Shown: positions 59,660 to 64,000 of the stretch, in pieces | Layout of the letters: each line of letters opens with the position of its first letter | Numbering within the stretch: position 1 is the first letter of the stretch | Assembly: GCA_964465125.1 (NCBI GenBank) | Contig: CAYXIO010000004.1 | Span: 62,001 to 126,000, forward strand | Direction: 5' to 3' | DNA length: 64,000 nucleotides | DNA from: CAYOHG01 sp964465125 | Lineage (GTDB): Bacteria; Planctomycetota; Phycisphaerae; UBA1845; Fen-1342 | Notes under the pieces: model-generated | What the model was told of the DNA's origin: nothing | Seen by the model: only the letters and a program-made list of their open reading frames with translations | The model's database searches: none | Program-made: the position numbers and the translations under genes

Positions 59660-60289
59660 CTACCTCGGCTCTAATCCGCCTGTTGGGGGCGACCCGGCCG
59701 ATGCCTTCGTCGCCGCGCGCCAGAGCTTGGCGAAGTGATTCACCGCGGCGTGCAGCCGCGACTTCACCGTGCCCACCGGAATGTCCAGTACGACCGCGAT
59801 GTCTGCATAGGCCATCTGCTGGTAATACCCCAGCACCAGGATCATGCGCAGGTGCTCCGGCATGCCGGCGACCAGCCGCTGAACTCGCGTCCGATCGTCG
59901 TCCGCGTCGAGCAGCTCGGGCGAGGTCGGCTCGTCCGACTCCAGTAGAACCCCGACGCCCGGGTTGTCCTCGTCGCCGGTGGAGCTCTCCAGCGAGAGCT
60001 CCTGCCGCCGCGAGCGCGTCCGCAGGTAGTCGCGCGCCTTGTTCGCGGCGATCGTGTACAGCCAGGGCTTGAAGGATCGTTGCTGGTCGAACGCAGCGGC
60101 GGAAACGTGAACCTGCACGAACGCATCCTGCACCACGTCATCGGCGGCGGCGGCGTTGGCGACGAACCGCACGACGAAGGCGAACAACTCACCCGCATGC
60201 CGTGCGACCAGCTCGTCAAAGGCACCCTGTACACCGTTGCGGTGCTCGGCGAGCAATTGTTCATCGCTTTTCGTCGGCACCACGCTCAC
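59660..60289 (-). CDS. ECF-family sigma factor with cognate anti-sigma downstream
   Basis: About 209 residues; start taken at the GTG at 60289 (GTGs at 60283 and 60280 are close alternatives; upstream codons are only TTG). Region 2: ELFAFVVRFVANAAAADDVV, QDAFVQVHVSAAAFDQQRSF, KPWLYTIAANKARDYLRTRS. Region 4: MPEHLRMILVLGYYQQMAYA followed by DIAVVLDIPVGTVKSRLHAA. It should direct transcription of a stress or envelope regulon and be inhibited by the product of the next gene, 5 nt away. Confidence 0.93.
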   Translation of the reverse strand: MSVVPTKSDEQLLAEHRNGVQGAFDELVARHAGELFAFVVRFVANAAAADDVVQDAFVQVHVSAAAFDQQRSFKPWLYTIAANKARDYLRTRSRRQELSLESSTGDEDNPGVGVLLESDEPTSPELLDADDDRTRVQRLVAGMPEHLRMILVLGYYQQMAYADIAVVLDIPVGTVKSRLHAAVNHFAKLWRAATKASAGSPPTGGLEPR

Positions 60290-60460
60290 CTCACCATACG
60301 GCTGCGGCGCCGCGCGGTTCGCCCGCGACCTGCCGCGGATTGCCAAGTACTTTTCGCCCGAATGGTTATCGGCTATCCCGCGCGACCGCCGCCGGCGGCC
60401 TGAAGCGGCACCGGCGCTTCCGTTTGCGCCGCAAGTATAGGCTTCGGCAGGGGGTAACGC

Positions 60461-60488
60461 TTGTGGAAAGCCCCGCCGACGTGATAAT
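60461..60488 (+). promoter_or_regulatory. Candidate promoter of the sigma-54 activator gene
   Basis: TTGTGG at 60461-60466, 16 nt spacer and GATAAT at 60483-60488 (5/6). It lies about 45 nt before the chosen start at 60535 and about 170 nt from the divergent ECF sigma gene. Confidence 0.4.
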
Positions 60489-60534
60489 GCGGCACAACCA
60501 CTTGCGGTGATTTCTCTTGTTGAGGCACCGATTC

Positions 60535-62052
<1,518 letters not shown>

Positions 62053-62150
62053 CGGCGGGGTCGGTGGAGATGCGCCGCGGCGGAAACCGGCACGCGCGCG
62101 GGACTTGGCCGGCGCTGGGCCTGAGCACGTTCCGCCTGGCGCGGAGCCAT

Positions 62151-62527
62151 TCAGGGTTCCTCGATCGGCTCTTCGCCGCTGCGCTTCGCTTTCGCCCGCT
62201 GCGCTCGGGCAAGCAGCCGGTTCAGGCGCGGCTTGAGCTCTTTCTCGAGGATATGGCTGATGGGGGTGAAAAGCGAACCGCGCTGCGCGCGGATGTCGCG
62301 CTCGGCCGCGAAGCGCGCGCACCGACACGGGCTCCAGCCCGACCACGACGCTCGATGCCCACACTGCAATACCGCTCGCCAGGACGAAGACCTTGAGCCG
62401 ATGGTCCGCCGTGTTGACCGCCAGCAACCGCGACCCGTCGGCGGTCCGATCTCCTCGTCTCGCTCTTTCGCGCGTCCTTCTTCTTACGTCCCTCGGGCGC
62501 CTCATTGCGCATTTCTCGTCGGCCCAT
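62151..62527 (-). pseudogene. Small single-TM protein broken by two frameshifts
   Basis: On the minus strand, three overlapping frames join into one sensible protein. The first gives MGRREMRNEAPEGRKKKDAR and a basic stretch; the second, from about 62460, TADGSRLLAVNTADHRLKVF and the TM segment VLASGIAVWASSVVVGLEPV; the third, from about 62330, RFAAERDIRAQRGSLFTPIS and HILEKELKPRLNRLLARAQR, ending in EEPIEEP. No frame alone spans it. The product would be about 125 residues with one TM helix. Family not recognised. Real decay and sequence errors cannot be told apart here; the same pattern of two shifts is seen in the cytochrome at 53 kb. Confidence 0.5.
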
Positions 62528-62608
62528 GCGCTTGATTGCGGATAGGCCCGGCGGCTAAAGTGACGCATCGTGCTGTTGCTTTCCGAGTCCCTCGCCAAGG
62601 AGGCTGCC

Positions 62609-62668
62609 ATGGAGCGGGTCAACCTGATCACCAGTCGTTCGGCAGGCGGCTTCCGGGACTTCACCTAG
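62609..62668 (+). CDS. 19-residue ORF with ideal ribosome-binding site
   Basis: ATG at 62609, stop TAG at 62666-62668; product MERVNLITSRSAGGFRDFT. A perfect AAGGAGG (62597-62603) lies five bases before the start, better than that of most long genes in the window. An imperfect hairpin follows at 62692-62719. A weak upstream pair (TTGATT, about 18 nt, TAAAGT near 62533-62562) could be its promoter. It might be a leader peptide for rsgA, a small protein, or a remnant of a longer gene cut by a frameshift. Unproven. Confidence 0.35.
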   Translation: MERVNLITSRSAGGFRDFT

Positions 62669-62691
62669 GCTTCGGCCCTCCGCGCCTGCTT

Positions 62692-62719
62692 GGTCGGGGT
62701 TCGCAGTCAACCCCCGACC
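62692..62719 (+). terminator. GC-rich hairpin between the small ORF and rsgA
   Basis: GGTCGGGGTT at 62692-62701 pairs with AACCCCCGACC at 62709-62719, one bulged C and a seven-base loop. No U-run follows, so it would be a weak intrinsic terminator or an attenuator of rsgA. Together with the small ORF it accounts for the main structure in the 62053-62853 gap region outside the broken gene. Confidence 0.4.
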
Positions 62720-62853
62720 TGGCGCAACCCATCCTGGTCTGACCGTCCGGCCGAGTTCTTCGTGCGACCCGCAGTCGCACGGTTCGTGTCCTGCTGCGCG
62801 GCGCCCTCATGGCGCCGGCCGCACGGCGCCCCCTGCGCCGGAAAGGTCAACCC

Positions 62854-63924
62854 GTGAATCTCGAGCAACTCGGCTGGAAGCAGCCGTTCATTCAGCGCTT
62901 CTCGCGCCTTTCTGACGATGGTCTGATCCCCGCACGCGTGGCGCGCCAGGACCGCGGGAGCTACGTGCTCTATGCGAGCCAGCGCGCCCTCCGCGCCGCC
63001 GTCAGCGGCCATTTTCGCCATCTCTCGCGCGTGCCGGCGGATTTCCCCGCGGTGGGAGACTGGGTCGGGGTCGCGCCGCGAGATCAGGCTGGCGCGGCGA
63101 CCATTCACGCCCTGCTTCCGCGACAGACCGCGCTCGCCCGCACGGCGGCGGGGACGAACGGCGCCCAACAGGTGATCGCCGCGAACGTCGATGTCCTGCT
63201 GATCTGTACCGGCCTCGATCGCGACTTCAATCTCCGGCGCATCGAGCGCTACCTGAGCCTCGCGTACTCGTGCGGCGTGGCGCCGGCGCTGGTGCTGACC
63301 AAGCGTGACGTCTGTGACTCGGCTGCGGAGCGCGTCGCCGCGGTCGGGAACCTGGCCCCCGGGGCGGCCGTGGTGGCCACCAGCGTCTTCACCGGCGAGG
63401 GGCTGGAGCAGGTCCGAGCGCTGGTCGGTCCGCAGGTCACGGTGGCCTTGGTCGGCTCTTCGGGGGTCGGCAAGTCGACGCTCATCAACGCGCTCGTGGG
63501 CGAGGTTCGCATGTCGACGGGGCACGTACGCGTTTCGGACGGCCGCGGTCGGCATACCACGACCCACCGGCAACTGATCCCACTTGTCGGGGGCGGTGTG
63601 CTGATCGACACACCGGGCATGCGTGAGCTGGCGCTGCCCGCCGACGGCGCGCTCGACGGATCGTTCGCCGAAATCGAGTCGCTCGCCGCGGACTGCCGCT
63701 TTCGCGATTGCGGGCACGAATCCGAGCCGGGCTGCGCGGTGCTGCGGGCGGTGCAGAGGGGCGAGCTGGAGCTCGGCCGGCTCGAGAGCTTTCGACGCCA
63801 GCAGCGCGAGCTCGCCTACCTCGAGCGGCGCGACGATCCCGTCGCCGAGTCGGAGCACCGGGCGCGCTGGAAGGCGATTCACAAGGCGGCCCGGAAGCAC
63901 ATGCGGAGCAAGTACGGCGATTGA
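62854..63924 (+). CDS. rsgA: Ribosome small-subunit-dependent GTPase A
   Basis: 356 residues from the GTG at 62854 (AAAGG upstream), chosen because family members begin 'MNLEqLGW'; an ATG at 62809 is in frame. RsgA (YjeQ) assists late maturation of the 30S subunit. The order is the circularly permuted GTPase: OB-fold N terminus (GLIPARVARQDRGSYVLYAS), G4 LTKRD, G1 ALVGSSGVGKSTLINAL, G3 LIDTPGMREL, then the zinc-binding region FRDCGHESEPGCAVLRAVQR with Cys-X-His and Cys ligands. The Lys-rich C terminus (ARWKAIHKAARKHMRSKYGD) contacts rRNA. Confidence 0.95.
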   Translation: MNLEQLGWKQPFIQRFSRLSDDGLIPARVARQDRGSYVLYASQRALRAAVSGHFRHLSRVPADFPAVGDWVGVAPRDQAGAATIHALLPRQTALARTAAGTNGAQQVIAANVDVLLICTGLDRDFNLRRIERYLSLAYSCGVAPALVLTKRDVCDSAAERVAAVGNLAPGAAVVATSVFTGEGLEQVRALVGPQVTVALVGSSGVGKSTLINALVGEVRMSTGHVRVSDGRGRHTTTHRQLIPLVGGGVLIDTPGMRELALPADGALDGSFAEIESLAADCRFRDCGHESEPGCAVLRAVQRGELELGRLESFRRQQRELAYLERRDDPVAESEHRARWKAIHKAARKHMRSKYGD

Positions 63925-63953
63925 AGGGCGCGGTGTGCGTCGAGCCGCGCGCG

Positions 63954-64000
63954 TCAATCCTCGATCGAGACGTGTGCGACGTACAGCTCATTGCTGTCCG
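63954..64000 (-). CDS. C-terminal end of a gene running off the right edge
   Basis: The last 47 bases, read on the minus strand, give an open frame ending DSNELYVAHVSIED and TGA at 63956-63954. The strand-like composition looks protein-coding, but 14 residues are too few to name a family. It converges on rsgA with a 29 nt gap. Confidence 0.4.
   Translation of the reverse strand, partial: DSNELYVAHVSIED

Overview
The window is a 64 kb, very GC-rich (roughly two-thirds G+C) and densely coding chromosomal segment. It most resembles the Planctomycetota. The evidence is a PEP-CTERM surface protein, several Ser/Thr kinases with TPR tails paired with ECF sigma factors, an anti-sigma protein with a DUF1559/pseudopilin-like outer domain, many multiheme cytochromes and a standalone four-helix-bundle (IVS/S23) gene. 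I cannot fix the class. No rRNA, CRISPR array, prophage or classical insertion sequence was seen; there is one tRNA (Lys, CTT).

Layout. 1-10 kb: a cut FG-GAP protein, a kinase-TPR gene with its ECF sigma factor, an amino-acid permease, an RND efflux pair and a methyltransferase. 10.6-20 kb: two back-to-back operons encoding an outer-membrane beta-barrel, two NHL beta-propeller lipoproteins (one fused to eight hemes) and three more multiheme cytochromes, 32 heme motifs in all. This looks like an outer-membrane electron conduit. 20-33 kb: a PEP-CTERM protein with a possible Cys-Gln thioester, HPPD, a TMTC-like glycosyltransferase with TPRs, a hybrid histidine kinase, FtsK, MlaE/MlaF, an orphan FlgM and QueF.

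33.2-42.4 kb is the most striking region. One co-directional cluster encodes a four-TM protein, a Ser/Thr kinase with zinc ribbons, a membrane zinc-ribbon protein, three helical proteins that look like ESCRT-III (Snf7/Vps2/CHMP7-like), and an AAA ATPase with an N-terminal MIT-like domain, a Vps4-type pore loop and a Vps4_C-like tail. It ends with a large protein that may carry an SPFH-like domain and a propeller. I read it as a bacterial ESCRT-III/Vps4-like membrane-remodelling system. It is interrupted by a four-helix-bundle cassette with imperfect inverted flanking repeats.

42.5-64 kb: a ROK kinase lacking the zinc motif, a DUF3352-like TPR protein, an ECF sigma/kinase-TPR pair, an M16 protease, a frameshifted monoheme cytochrome, tRNA-Lys, a VOC protein, an M24 peptidase, a coiled-coil protein, a PLP decarboxylase, an ECF sigma/anti-sigma pair, a GAF/sigma-54 activator, a second frameshifted small gene, a 19-residue ORF with an ideal ribosome-binding site, and RsgA. 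All family assignments come from reading motifs by eye; no database search was run.
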